From JBKBUF01 sp046290815 (lineage in GTDB: Bacteria > Bacteroidota > Bacteroidia > Cytophagales > Cytophagaceae): a DNA stretch of 64,000 bases. The DNA lies in assembly GCA_046290815.1 (NCBI GenBank), contig JBKBUF010000019.1:34862-98861 (forward strand), given 5' to 3'. The translations under genes and the position numbers were made by a program. Under the pieces are notes generated by a model, which had not been told where the DNA came from, did not search any database, and worked only from the letters and a program-made list of their open reading frames with translations. Positions 36,626-46,149 of this stretch are shown one piece after another. Numbering within the stretch: position 1 is the first letter of the stretch; each line of letters begins with the position of its first letter.

Positions 36626-39600
36626 ATGAAGCAGATTTCTTTTACTATTTGGTTTCTTTTTATAAGCCAATTTTTGTTGGCCCAAAACATCATTTGGTCC
36701 CAGCACATTAATCATACAGATTATTCAGCAGGAGTTGCAATGGATTCGCATGGTAATACTTTTTATTATGGTAAGTTTAGTTGTCCTCAAACAGATATAA
36801 ATGCAAAATGTTCCATTGATTTTGGAGGACACATAATAACTGATACTTCAGGAAAATCCTATATTGTTAAATATGATATAAATGGAAATGTTATTTGGTC
36901 AAAAATTCTAAGGAAAGAAACCATTACATGCATGGTAATTAGTAATTCCGGTCGGATTTTTTTTAGTGGGTATACAAGTTTTGGAACGAGCGCAAAAACG
37001 TCTGTGACAGCTATTGATGAAAATGGTAATCTAATCTGGAGGAAACAAGATAATAATAATGAAGGAAGAAGCCTTGGTTATGGAATTAATTTAGATGAAA
37101 ATGAAGATGTATATATTACAGGATTATTTAATTCAAATTTATTAATAGATGGCGTGCAAATAGATGGGATATCTAATTTAACTAAAGGTGGGTATTTAGC
37201 AAAATTAAAAAATAATGGTTCCATAGAGTGGGTACGAAGGGCAGAAACGGGATATTATGATGCATATAGAGAAGGTAGCGGACGATCAATTTGTGTAGAT
37301 AAATTCGGAAATATTTTTATTGTTGGTTTAACGCTAAATGCACAAGGTGGAGTAATTTACAATAATTCTTTTATAGCAATGTATGATAATAACGGCGCTA
37401 GAAAATGGATGAAGACTTATGGGAATGTCTTTGGTAGTTATCATTATGGGGTAAGTGTTAATGTTGATGCAATTGGGAATGTTTATGCGTTATTAAGTGG
37501 AGAAAAAAAGAATGGAATTGTAAGATTTAATAAATTTGGACAGGAGGTGTGGTTTCGGGGGTTACCATTACATGATGATTATAGCTTCTTGGCGGTTGAT
37601 AAAAAAGGTAGTACTTATTTGTTAACTAAAATTTTCCAAAATTTTAAATATGAAAAGGATGACATTGTAGTATCAGGTAATAGTGACTGTGTAATATTTA
37701 AGCATGACTCTTTGGGAAATTATATTTGGAACCATAAAATAGGGAATGCCTGGAGTGAAACACCTTATTCATTTGCTTATAGTGATAATGGCCAATTTTC
37801 TTTAGTAATAAGCGGAACCAGTTTGAATTTTGGTAAGGGTACTCATTCGGGGTTTTTCATTGTTAATTATTATGATACAACATATGTTCCTGATAAATTT
37901 AACACTATCAGAGGGAAAATTTTTCAGGATGTCAATTCTGATTGTATTGACAATCCTTCTGAATTGTCATTGGGAGGAATTGTTGTAAAGGCTGAGCCGG
38001 GTCCTTACTATGGATTTTCAAATGCAAACGGAGAGTTTACAATAAGGGTTGATACCGGTAATTATAAAATCTCTCAAATAATTCCGGAAGGAAAAGGAAC
38101 TATTTCTGCCTCCTGTTCAAATTCATATAATGTTTCATTCAGCTCATATGAAAATGATACCTCCGGGTTTCATTTTGGTAATCACATATCCGCATGTCCC
38201 CATCTGACTATAGATATCGCTTCAGACAGAAGAAGAAGGTGTTTTAGAAATGTCACGACAGTTTCTTTTTGTAATGAAGGTTTTGCAACAGCTTCCAATG
38301 TTCAGGTTAATGTTATTTACCCAAAATATGTAATTCCTGTATCTAGTACATTGGCCTGGAATGAGAAAATAGACTCCTTGTTAATATTTAATGTGGGAAA
38401 TTTAGATCCTTTACAATGTGGTAGTTTTCAAATCATAGATTCTGTTATGTGTGGTGACGAAAGTATCAGAGGATTAATTCAATGTACTAAGGCTTTAATT
38501 TCCCCATATAATACATGTTCAGAAATTTCACCATTGTGGGATAAATCCTTTGTAGAAATCCAAGGTGGTTGTTCTGATGTCGGAGTTTCGACAGTTAAAA
38601 TAATCAATACAGGTGAGGGTTGGATGGCTGACAGTTCAAAGTATAGAATTTTTTTGAATTCAGAAAAAATATATGAAGGTAGTTTCAGGTTGAAAAGTTT
38701 AGATACTTTATTTCTTAATGTAGCCAGTTCAGGTAAATCATTAAGGGTAGAAGCTGATCAATCAGAAGGAAGTCCTTTTAATAGCCGGCCAACTTTTATT
38801 TTAGAAGGATGTGGTGCCCACAACGCAACTTCATTTTCAAAAGGTTTTTCAAAGCAAATGCCATATAATGACTCGGATTTTTATTTTGAGATGTCCTGTT
38901 TGGAAATCAGAGATAGCTATGATCCAAATGATAAGCAGGTTTTTCCCTCAGGAATTACAAATAATAATTTCGTAAGTGGAGAAGAAGAGTTAGAATATAT
39001 GATACGCTTTCAGAACGAAGGAAATGATGATGCATATAAAGTTTTAGTACTGGATGTTCTGGATGAATCATTAGACCTTGAAACTTTCATTCCAGGTATA
39101 ACTTCCCATCCATGTAAAGTGGAAATCTCAGGTAAAGGCAGACCAGTGATAACCTGGATTTTTGAGGATATTAATCTTCCTGCAAAAATCACAAATGAAC
39201 CTCTTAGTCATGGCTATATTAAATATAAAATAAAGCCCAAAACCGGTTTAACTCCTGGAAAAAGAGTTTATAACAAAGCTTCAATATTTTTTGATTATAA
39301 CAGTCCTATCATTACTAATCAGGTTTTTAATACTATTAGCGATACCACTGTTGCCAGATGGAATCCTACTTTAGTAAATACATGTTCCGGCAATACGACT
39401 TATCCATTAGCCGGTAGCGATACTTTAGTTTGTAATTCAAGTTCCATCAATTTAAAAGCAAATTACGCTGTGGAAGGGATTGGAAGATGGAGGTCTTTAA
39501 GCGGGCCGCGTAATATTTTAAATCCCGCCTTAAATCAGACAACATCTAATCTTTTAGCAGGTATGAACAGTTTTGAATGGTCAATTACCTCTTGTAAAAA

Positions 39601-40567
39601 TATTTTCAGAGATACTATTGATATAGACAGAAAACTATCACCGGTTATTAATTCAGTTTCCCCTTATTGTTCAGGAGATACAATAAAGCCAATTACTGCT
39701 ACAGGTTCAAACATTGTTTGGTATTCCAATAATGCCATTACTGATATTGTAGGTGAAGGAAATACTTTTCTTCCTGTGACCAATGTTACCAAGACCTTTT
39801 ATGCGGTTAGTCAATTTGAAAATTGTAGAACAAGTCCAACATCAATTAATGTTGTCATCAATCCTATACCACCCGTTCCTACACAAAACAACTTCTATTA
39901 CTGTAAAGGCAGTTCATCAAGTTTGACTGCCTCTGGATCAGGTACAATAAATTGGTATGCGGATACAAACCTGACTCAATTTATCCGCACTGGCACTTTT
40001 TTAACTTATATTCCAGTAACAGATACTGCTTTTTATCTACAGGCAGTTTCATTTGGTTGTAAAAGTCCTATAGCAAAATTTGTCCACCTGGGGCAAGACC
40101 CATTCAACGCTGAAATTTATATTTCAGGAGATTCTTTATTCACCAATCCAGGATTAAGATATATTTGGTATCATGATAATAAAGTGATTCCTAATTCTGA
40201 TTTTATTTGGCATAAACCTGCCAATTCAGGAAAGTATAAAGTTGTAGTAATGAGAGAAGCATGTAGTTCTACTTCTCCGGAAATTAATTTTCAGATAACT
40301 AATATTTCAAATCTTGTTTGGGAAGGTCTTTCTCTTTATCCCAATCCTGCATCCGATAAATTAATAGCGGAAGGTAATGAAATGGTGGGAGGAGTAAATA
40401 TGAAAATTTTTGATCTATTGGGGAATGAAAGAAAAACAATTCAGTTAAATAATCCTGACCATTCAAGAAATGAAATTGAACTGGAGGATTTACCTGAGGG
40501 ATTTTATTTAATAAAATTAGAAATCAATGGCAGGAATAATATTTTTAAGCTTCATATAGAAAGATGA
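36626..40567 (+). CDS. Large T9SS-secreted protein with beta-propeller, DUF7619 and Ig-like domains
   Basis: The 1313-residue product has a signal peptide (cleavage near LLAQ). An SBBP-type beta-propeller follows (residues ~20-415, with repeated GNVYxxGxF-type segments). Next come an SdrD-B-like insert (IRGKIFQDVNSDCIDNPSE), conserved-repeat domains, and a DUF7619 domain (SYDPNDKQVFPSGIT, then MIRFQNEGNDDAYKVLVLDV). Ig-like modules and a T9SS sorting domain (LYPNPASDKLIAEGNEMVGG) end the chain. It is expected to be exported to the cell surface by the type IX system. No catalytic motif is seen; adhesion or matrix binding is likely. Its 3' flank carries the duplicated terminator-like element. 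Confidence 0.85.
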   Translation: MKQISFTIWFLFISQFLLAQNIIWSQHINHTDYSAGVAMDSHGNTFYYGKFSCPQTDINAKCSIDFGGHIITDTSGKSYIVKYDINGNVIWSKILRKETITCMVISNSGRIFFSGYTSFGTSAKTSVTAIDENGNLIWRKQDNNNEGRSLGYGINLDENEDVYITGLFNSNLLIDGVQIDGISNLTKGGYLAKLKNNGSIEWVRRAETGYYDAYREGSGRSICVDKFGNIFIVGLTLNAQGGVIYNNSFIAMYDNNGARKWMKTYGNVFGSYHYGVSVNVDAIGNVYALLSGEKKNGIVRFNKFGQEVWFRGLPLHDDYSFLAVDKKGSTYLLTKIFQNFKYEKDDIVVSGNSDCVIFKHDSLGNYIWNHKIGNAWSETPYSFAYSDNGQFSLVISGTSLNFGKGTHSGFFIVNYYDTTYVPDKFNTIRGKIFQDVNSDCIDNPSELSLGGIVVKAEPGPYYGFSNANGEFTIRVDTGNYKISQIIPEGKGTISASCSNSYNVSFSSYENDTSGFHFGNHISACPHLTIDIASDRRRRCFRNVTTVSFCNEGFATASNVQVNVIYPKYVIPVSSTLAWNEKIDSLLIFNVGNLDPLQCGSFQIIDSVMCGDESIRGLIQCTKALISPYNTCSEISPLWDKSFVEIQGGCSDVGVSTVKIINTGEGWMADSSKYRIFLNSEKIYEGSFRLKSLDTLFLNVASSGKSLRVEADQSEGSPFNSRPTFILEGCGAHNATSFSKGFSKQMPYNDSDFYFEMSCLEIRDSYDPNDKQVFPSGITNNNFVSGEEELEYMIRFQNEGNDDAYKVLVLDVLDESLDLETFIPGITSHPCKVEISGKGRPVITWIFEDINLPAKITNEPLSHGYIKYKIKPKTGLTPGKRVYNKASIFFDYNSPIITNQVFNTISDTTVARWNPTLVNTCSGNTTYPLAGSDTLVCNSSSINLKANYAVEGIGRWRSLSGPRNILNPALNQTTSNLLAGMNSFEWSITSCKNIFRDTIDIDRKLSPVINSVSPYCSGDTIKPITATGSNIVWYSNNAITDIVGEGNTFLPVTNVTKTFYAVSQFENCRTSPTSINVVINPIPPVPTQNNFYYCKGSSSSLTASGSGTINWYADTNLTQFIRTGTFLTYIPVTDTAFYLQAVSFGCKSPIAKFVHLGQDPFNAEIYISGDSLFTNPGLRYIWYHDNKVIPNSDFIWHKPANSGKYKVVVMREACSSTSPEINFQITNISNLVWEGLSLYPNPASDKLIAEGNEMVGGVNMKIFDLLGNERKTIQLNNPDHSRNEIELEDLPEGFYLIKLEINGRNNIFKLHIER

Positions 40568-40647
40568 TAATTCGCCAGCTGCATTTGGCCGAATTTATTT
40601 TAGCATGCACCTTCCTTATTCTTTTAGATTCTTTTGTCTAAAAAAAG

Positions 40648-40791
40648 AAAAACCCTTCGTTTCCTCAGGGTTTTTCAAGTAGGGAGATTAAAAAATAAGC
40701 ACTAACAAAAAAAATATCAAAAAAATATTAAAAAATGTATTTCCCGTTTTTCAATAAGATAGACCCGGCAGGTTAAAAAAGGGTTGTATGG
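40648..40791. repeat. Duplicated terminator-associated element, copy A
   Basis: The left part is a hairpin (aaaaaccc ... gggttttt, 40648-40675) followed by caagtaggga. The middle is AT-rich with atatcaaaaaaatattaaaa and atttcccgtttttca, and the end is agggttgtat. The same order and largely the same sequence occur in copy B 266 bp to the right. The hairpin has runs of T or A on both sides, so it can terminate in both directions. Confidence 0.75.
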
Positions 40792-40799
40792 GAATAGAA

Positions 40800-40910
40800 A
40801 AAAAGCTTAAAGTTAAAAATTTAAAGCTATAAGTGTTTGATAGTTAGTATTTTATGGGTGTTTTGTTTTTGGAAAATCTTATAGCTTACCGCTTTCAGCT
40901 TAACACCAAA
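40800..40910. repeat. Heptad-like inverted repeat between copies A and B
   Basis: The left arm (agcttaaagttaaaaattta and agctataag, 40803-40832) is partly complementary to the right arm (tcttatagcttaccgctttc and agcttaacacc, 40877-40907). The terminal blocks agctataag/cttatagct pair perfectly. Confidence 0.5.
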
Positions 40911-40913
40911 AAT

Positions 40914-41053
40914 AAAAAACCCTCCGTTTAAAGAGGGTTTTTCAAGTAGGGATAGAAAAATATGTCTTTTAAAAAAAATATCAAAAAAATATTAAAAAAT
41001 AGATTTCCCGTTTTTCATATACATAGATCCTGATGGATTGAAAAGGGTTGTAT
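40914..41053. repeat. Duplicated terminator-associated element, copy B
   Basis: The hairpin aaaaaaccctc ... gagggttttt (40914-40942) is followed by caagtagggatagaaaaa, the same AT-rich middle and atttcccgtttttca. It then has catagatcctgatgga and agggttgtat. A shorter relative of the cggtttttcaagtagg core lies at 51373. Confidence 0.75.
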
Positions 41054-41109
41054 CTGTTTTGAAATATTTTTACTGATATATTATGTGATTGTTATACAGT
41101 AGTTTAAAT

Positions 41110-41182
41110 GAGAAACTCGAAACTCGAAACTCAAAAACAGGTTTAAACTATTCATTCGAATTTTGAATTTCGGGTTTCGAAT
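41110..41182. repeat. Heptad hairpin at metG 3' end
   Basis: Three copies of gaaactc (41112-41132) face a right arm of cgaatttt/gaatttc/gggtttc/gaattta units (41155-41182). The arms are complementary with mismatches. It ends just before the metG stop and probably acts as its terminator. Confidence 0.7.
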
Positions 41183-43237
41183 TTAACTTATTTGACTTCC
41201 ATTCATCACCGCATTTTCCGGCTTCACAAATGATAGTTTACCATCAGCATCTTCTGCCATCAATATCATGCCTTGTGATTGGATTCCTTTGATGTCTCTG
41301 GGAGCAAGGTTCGCCAGCAAGCATACCTGTTTTCCAATAATGTTTTCCGGCTCGTAATATTCCGCAATACCACTCACCACTGTTCGGATGTCTATGCCTG
41401 TATCGAGTTTTAACTTCAGAAGTTTTTTAGTCTTGGCAACTTTTTCTGCTTCTAAAATTGTAGCAACACGAAGATCCATTTTTGTGAAGTCATCATAGGT
41501 AACTTCTGACTTCATCTCTGCAGTTTTCGCCTGTTCTTTTTCGTTCGCGGCTTTGGTATCATGAAGCTTTTTTATCTGCTGCTCTATAGTGCTGTCTTCT
41601 ACTTTATCAAAAAGCAGTTCAGCCTCTTTTACAGGGCTACCGGCCTTTATTATGTCCATTCTTCCTGCATCGTTCCAGGTAAACTTTCCTGTATTAAGCA
41701 TCCCTGCTAGTTTACATGCAGTAAATGGCAAGAAGGGTTCGCAAACGATTGTAAGATTAGCTGCTATTTGTAAACTCAGATTCAATATAGTCTTTACTCT
41801 TTGCTCATCCGTTTTGATAAGTTTCCAGGGCTCAGTGTCGGCAAGGTATTTATTTCCAGTTCTTGCAAGATCCATCATAAAGCTTAGTGCTTCTCTGAAC
41901 CGGAAGCTCTCAATGGATGCAGCTATTTTCCCCGGATATTCTTTTACTTTAGAAATTACTTCCTGATCTATGGCTTCCAGCTTACCGGGCTCCGGTATTT
42001 TTCCTTCAAAGTATTTATGTGTTAATACTACGGCTCTGTTCACAAAATTTCCGAAAATAGCAACAAGCTCGTTGTTGTTTCTTGCCTGAAAATCTTTCCA
42101 GGTGAAATCATTGTCTTTGGTCTCCGGTGCATTCGCACACAGTACATATCTCAGTACATCTGCTTTGCCTTTGAACTCATCAAGGTATTCATGCAGCCAT
42201 ACTGCCCAGTTGCGTGAAGTAGAAATCTTATTTCCTTCAAGATTTAAAAACTCATTGGCAGGAACATTATCTGGAAGTATATAACTTCCTTCTGCCTTCA
42301 ACATGGCAGGAAATATAATGCAATGAAAAACTATATTATCTTTCCCTATGAAATGTACCAGCTTGCTATCTTTATCTTTCCAGTATTTTTCCCATGCATC
42401 AGGAGTTCCGTTTTGTTCAGCCCATTCCTTGGTTGCAGATATATAACCTATAGGTGCGTCGAACCAAACATACAATACTTTCCCCTCAGTACCTTCTACA
42501 GGCACTGGTACTCCCCAGTCAAGGTCTCTGGTAACAGCTCGCGGTTGAAGCCCTTGTTCTATCCATGATTTGCATTGTCCATATACATTGCTCTTCCATT
42601 CCTTATGTCCTTCCAGTATCCATTCCTTCAGCCATCCTTCATATTTATCAAGAGGAAGGTACCAGTGTTTGGTAGGCTTCATAATAGGTTTTTCTCCACT
42701 TAAAGTAGAGTGTGGATTTATCAGTTCGGCCGGACTTAAAGTAGAACCACATTTTTCGCATTGGTCTCCATAGGCATTGTCATTGCCGCACTTAGGGCAG
42801 GTACCAACTATATACCGGTCCGCAAGAAATTGCTGGGCTTTTGTATCAAAATATTGTTCAGTTACCTTCTCCTCAAATTCTCCTTTATCATAGAGTTTTT
42901 TAAAATATTCAGATGAGGTTTTGTAATGCGTTTTAGAAGAAGTTCTGGAGTAAATATTAAATGATATACCAAATTCTTTAAATGAATCCCTGATAATACT
43001 ATGGTATTTGTCAACTACTTGCTGAGGCGTTACACCTTCTTTTTTAGCACGAAGGGTAATTGGTACCCCATGCTCATCGGATCCGCAAACGAATAATACA
43101 TCTTCGCCCTTCAGTCTTAAATACCTTACATAAATATCCGCAGGGACATAAACTCCTGCCAGGTGTCCGATATGAACAGGTCCATTGGCGTAAGGCAGGG
43201 CAGAGGTGACAGTATATCTTTTGAAATTTTTTGTCAT
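41183..43237 (-). CDS. metG: Methionyl-tRNA synthetase
   Basis: The 684-residue enzyme charges tRNA-Met. It has the class I HIGH motif at 22-25 (NGPVHIGH), the zinc knuckle CPKCGNDNAYGDQCEKCG and the KMSKS-equivalent KISTSRN. The helical anticodon domain follows, then a C-terminal EMAP/Trbp tRNA-binding domain (DLRVATILEAEKVAKTKKLL, residues ~575-684) that also dimerises. Length and order match two-zinc-knuckle-type bacterial MetRS. Upstream, TATATTTG on the minus strand (43258-43265) matches the -7 consensus, although a -33 box is unclear. Confidence 0.96.
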   Translation of the reverse strand: MTKNFKRYTVTSALPYANGPVHIGHLAGVYVPADIYVRYLRLKGEDVLFVCGSDEHGVPITLRAKKEGVTPQQVVDKYHSIIRDSFKEFGISFNIYSRTSSKTHYKTSSEYFKKLYDKGEFEEKVTEQYFDTKAQQFLADRYIVGTCPKCGNDNAYGDQCEKCGSTLSPAELINPHSTLSGEKPIMKPTKHWYLPLDKYEGWLKEWILEGHKEWKSNVYGQCKSWIEQGLQPRAVTRDLDWGVPVPVEGTEGKVLYVWFDAPIGYISATKEWAEQNGTPDAWEKYWKDKDSKLVHFIGKDNIVFHCIIFPAMLKAEGSYILPDNVPANEFLNLEGNKISTSRNWAVWLHEYLDEFKGKADVLRYVLCANAPETKDNDFTWKDFQARNNNELVAIFGNFVNRAVVLTHKYFEGKIPEPGKLEAIDQEVISKVKEYPGKIAASIESFRFREALSFMMDLARTGNKYLADTEPWKLIKTDEQRVKTILNLSLQIAANLTIVCEPFLPFTACKLAGMLNTGKFTWNDAGRMDIIKAGSPVKEAELLFDKVEDSTIEQQIKKLHDTKAANEKEQAKTAEMKSEVTYDDFTKMDLRVATILEAEKVAKTKKLLKLKLDTGIDIRTVVSGIAEYYEPENIIGKQVCLLANLAPRDIKGIQSQGMILMAEDADGKLSFVKPENAVMNGSQIS

Positions 43238-43455
43238 TATTTTAAAAAATTGTGCGGCAAATATAAACTAAAATGAATTAACCGCTAGCCATAGTTGTTG
43301 TTCTACAATCAGTTCAATAGGAGAATTGTTTTAAATATTCTTCTTTAAATACCATAAAATCCTGTTAAGCAGAGTATAATCAGGATTTTTAATCGTAAGT
43401 AACCAAAAGTAGCAAGGATTTTCGTAATTTTGCCTTTTAGTTTTTAGTAAAATTT

Positions 43456-45267
43456 ATGCAGAGTATAAGAAATATCGCAATTATTGCACACGTAGACCAT
43501 GGTAAAACTACCCTGGTGGACAAGATCATTCACGCTTCAAAGATTTTCAGGGAAAATCAGGAGTTTAATGACCTGATTCTGGACAACAATGATCTGGAAA
43601 GAGAAAGAGGTATTACCATCGTTTCGAAAAATGTTTCGGTAAGATACAAAGACGTTAAAATCAATATTATTGACACACCAGGTCACTCCGATTTTGGTGG
43701 TGAAGTAGAGCGTGTATTGAAAATGGCTGATGGTGTATTGCTACTTGTAGATGCTTTTGAAGGACCAATGCCACAAACCAGATTCGTATTGGGTAAAGCT
43801 TTGGCTTTGGGCCTGAAACCAATTGTGGTTGTAAACAAGGTTGATAAAGAAAACTGCCGTCCTGACGAAGTGCACGAGTCAGTATTTGATCTTATGTTTA
43901 ACCTTGGTGCTACAGAAGACCAGTTGGATTTTGTAACGATTTACGGATCTTCAAAACAAGGTTGGATGAATACCGATTGGAAAGTGAAGACTGACAATAT
44001 TGTTCCTCTTTTAGATGCTATCGTAGAGCATATCCCTGCAGCACCAAGCCATGATGGTACTCCTCAGATGCAAATCACATCACTGGATTATTCATCTTAT
44101 CAGGGACGTATTGCTATAGGAAGAGTTATGAGAGGTGAATTAAAAGAAGGTGCTTCTATATCGTTGTCCAAAGCAGACGGTTCGTTTAGAAAAGGTAAAA
44201 TAAAAGAACTTCATGTATTTGAAGGTCTTGGTAAAGTTAAAGTACCATCTGTGTCTTCTGGAGAAATCTGTGCTATAACAGGACTTGAAGATTTTGAAAT
44301 CGGAGATACCGTTTGTGATGCTGAAAATCCTGAGCCGTTACCAAGGATCGCTGTTGATGAGCCGACAATGAGCATGTTGTTTACCATCAATAACTCTCCG
44401 TTTTTTGGTAAAGAAGGTAAGTTTGTAACATCACGTCACCTAAGAGACAGATTGTACAAAGAGACCGAAAAGAACCTTGCACTAAAGATCATGGAAACCG
44501 GTAGTGAAGATAAATTCCTGGTTTTCGGAAGAGGTATCCTTCACTTGTCAGTTTTGATTGAAACGATGAGAAGAGAGGGCTACGAACTTCAGGTAGGACA
44601 GCCTCAGGTTATCTTTAAGGAAATCGATGGACAGAAATGTGAACCAATAGAGTTACTGGTTGTGGATGTACCTGAAGAGTCTGCGGGTAAAGTTATTGAA
44701 TTGGTTACCCAAAGAAAAGGTGAACTTACTATAATGGAACCTAAAGGTGATTTGCAACACCTTGAATTTAATATTCCATCAAGAGGTATTATCGGACTAA
44801 GAAACAATGTACTTACTGCAACTGCAGGAGAGGCCATTATGACCCACAGATTTAAAGCCTACGAGCCATTCAAAGGCCCGATCCCTGGGAGAACCAGCGG
44901 ATCTATGATATCTATGGAAACAGGAACTTCTACTCCTTATGCTATAGATAAATTACAGGATAGAGGTGTATTCTTTATCGACCCGGGTGATGAAATCTAT
45001 ATGGGACAGGTTATAGGAGAGCATACCAGAGGAAACGATATTGTTGTGAACGTTCTTAAAGGTAAAAAACTGACCAACATGCGTGCTTCCGGATCTGATG
45101 ATAACGTTAAGATTGCTCCAAAAATCAATTTCTCTTTAGAGGAAGCTATGGAATACATACAGAGTGATGAGTATGTTGAGGTGACTCCTAAAAATATCAG
45201 GATGAGAAAAATTTATCTTGATGAGAACGAAAGAGCAAGAATGTCTAAAAAAGAAGTAGCTGTTTAA
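43456..45267 (+). CDS. typA: Translational GTPase TypA/BipA
   Basis: The 603-residue GTPase binds ribosomes and helps 50S assembly and stress adaptation. G motifs are AHVDHGKTT, RERGITI, DTPGHSDFGGEVER and NKVDKE. The elongation-factor-like domains III and V and the BipA-specific C-terminal domain follow (PGRTSGSMISMETGTSTPYA). A TAATTTTG box (43425-43432) matches the -7 consensus upstream. The hydrolase gene starts 11 nt after its stop and may be cotranscribed. Confidence 0.96.
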   Translation: MQSIRNIAIIAHVDHGKTTLVDKIIHASKIFRENQEFNDLILDNNDLERERGITIVSKNVSVRYKDVKINIIDTPGHSDFGGEVERVLKMADGVLLLVDAFEGPMPQTRFVLGKALALGLKPIVVVNKVDKENCRPDEVHESVFDLMFNLGATEDQLDFVTIYGSSKQGWMNTDWKVKTDNIVPLLDAIVEHIPAAPSHDGTPQMQITSLDYSSYQGRIAIGRVMRGELKEGASISLSKADGSFRKGKIKELHVFEGLGKVKVPSVSSGEICAITGLEDFEIGDTVCDAENPEPLPRIAVDEPTMSMLFTINNSPFFGKEGKFVTSRHLRDRLYKETEKNLALKIMETGSEDKFLVFGRGILHLSVLIETMRREGYELQVGQPQVIFKEIDGQKCEPIELLVVDVPEESAGKVIELVTQRKGELTIMEPKGDLQHLEFNIPSRGIIGLRNNVLTATAGEAIMTHRFKAYEPFKGPIPGRTSGSMISMETGTSTPYAIDKLQDRGVFFIDPGDEIYMGQVIGEHTRGNDIVVNVLKGKKLTNMRASGSDDNVKIAPKINFSLEEAMEYIQSDEYVEVTPKNIRMRKIYLDENERARMSKKEVAV

Positions 45268-45278
45268 AGTAAAAATGT

Positions 45279-46109
45279 ATGCATAAAACCTATGCATATT
45301 TTCAATACGACAAAGCATTACTGCACTATTCAGTAACAGGGAAAGGCAAGAAGATTCTTCTTGCCTTTCATGGTTTTGGTCAGACAGGTGATGACTTCAG
45401 GGAGCTGGAAGAAGTCATATCTGATGAATTTACCATCTACAGCTTTGACCTTTTTTACCATGGAAAAAGCTTCTGGCATGAGAGAGAAATTCCTTTGTCT
45501 AAAGCTTTCTGGAAAGAGATGGTGTTGAAATTTCTTGAAGAAAAATCCATCGATAGTTTTTCCCTTTTAGGATTCTCCATGGGAGGGAAGTTTGTATTGG
45601 CCACACTGGAGTCATTTCCTGACAGAACGGAAACTGTTTATCTAATCTCTCCTGATGGTATTAATTTAAATTTCTGGTATAAGCTGGCAACCTCCTATTC
45701 ATTTACAAGAAAATTACTACGTAGTTTTGTAGCCGGACCTGCTTACTATAATTTTATAGTTAATACAGTAAGTAAATTAAAGCTGGTAAACAAAGGTGTA
45801 CTTAAATTCACAGAATCTCAGATGAGAACCCGGGCGCAAAGAAGAAGAGTATACTATTCATGGGTGATTTTCCGGGAATTAAGATTTGATCAAAAGAAAA
45901 TAGCAGATTTGATTAACAGCCATAATATAGAATTCAAACTGTATCTTGGCAAACATGATAAAATGATCACCTACAAAAGGGTGAAATCATTTTTAAAAAT
46001 GCTCAGGCATTATGACTTAAAGATTTTGGATACAGGACATACCAGAATTCTTAACTGGGTAACACAATTATTTAAACAAAAACTCGAAATTCGAAATTCT
46101 AAATTCTGA
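45279..46109 (+). CDS. Alpha/beta-fold hydrolase
   Basis: The 276-residue protein has the oxyanion region AFHGFGQTGDDF, the nucleophile elbow LLGFSMGGKFV (serine in GFSMGG), a YLGKHDKMI aspartate and a GHTR histidine. All triad members are therefore plausible, and it is probably an esterase or acyl hydrolase of the cytoplasm. It directly follows typA (11 nt). Its last ~9 residues (KLEIRNSKF) are encoded by a cgaaatt-type heptad array that invades the 3' end of the gene. Confidence 0.82.
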   Translation: MHKTYAYFQYDKALLHYSVTGKGKKILLAFHGFGQTGDDFRELEEVISDEFTIYSFDLFYHGKSFWHEREIPLSKAFWKEMVLKFLEEKSIDSFSLLGFSMGGKFVLATLESFPDRTETVYLISPDGINLNFWYKLATSYSFTRKLLRSFVAGPAYYNFIVNTVSKLKLVNKGVLKFTESQMRTRAQRRRVYYSWVIFRELRFDQKKIADLINSHNIEFKLYLGKHDKMITYKRVKSFLKMLRHYDLKILDTGHTRILNWVTQLFKQKLEIRNSKF

Positions 46110-46141
46110 TTTCGGGTTTCGGGTTTCGTATTTCGAATTTT
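46080..46141 (+). repeat. Heptad hairpin overlapping the hydrolase stop codon
   Basis: The left arm (actcgaaattcgaaattcta, from 46082) faces a right arm of gatttcg/ggtttcg/tatttcg units (46108-46137). The arms are complementary with mismatches. The left arm is coding and contributes the end of the alpha/beta hydrolase. Confidence 0.75.
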
Positions 46142-46149
46142 ATTACATT

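Larger units (their letters stand above)
40568..41182. other. 615-nt convergent intergenic region with duplicated element and heptad hairpins
   Basis: The space between the convergent T9SS protein gene and metG holds no gene. It contains two homologous ~140-bp elements (40648-40791 and 40914-41053), a heptad-like hairpin between them (40800-40910) and a second heptad hairpin next to metG (41110-41182). Confidence 0.7.

Noticed and set aside
40648..41053. Known structural RNA (tmRNA, 6S, SRP RNA) in the duplicated element
   Set aside because: No diagnostic sequence or fold of these RNAs was recognised, so only a generic small-RNA candidate is reported.
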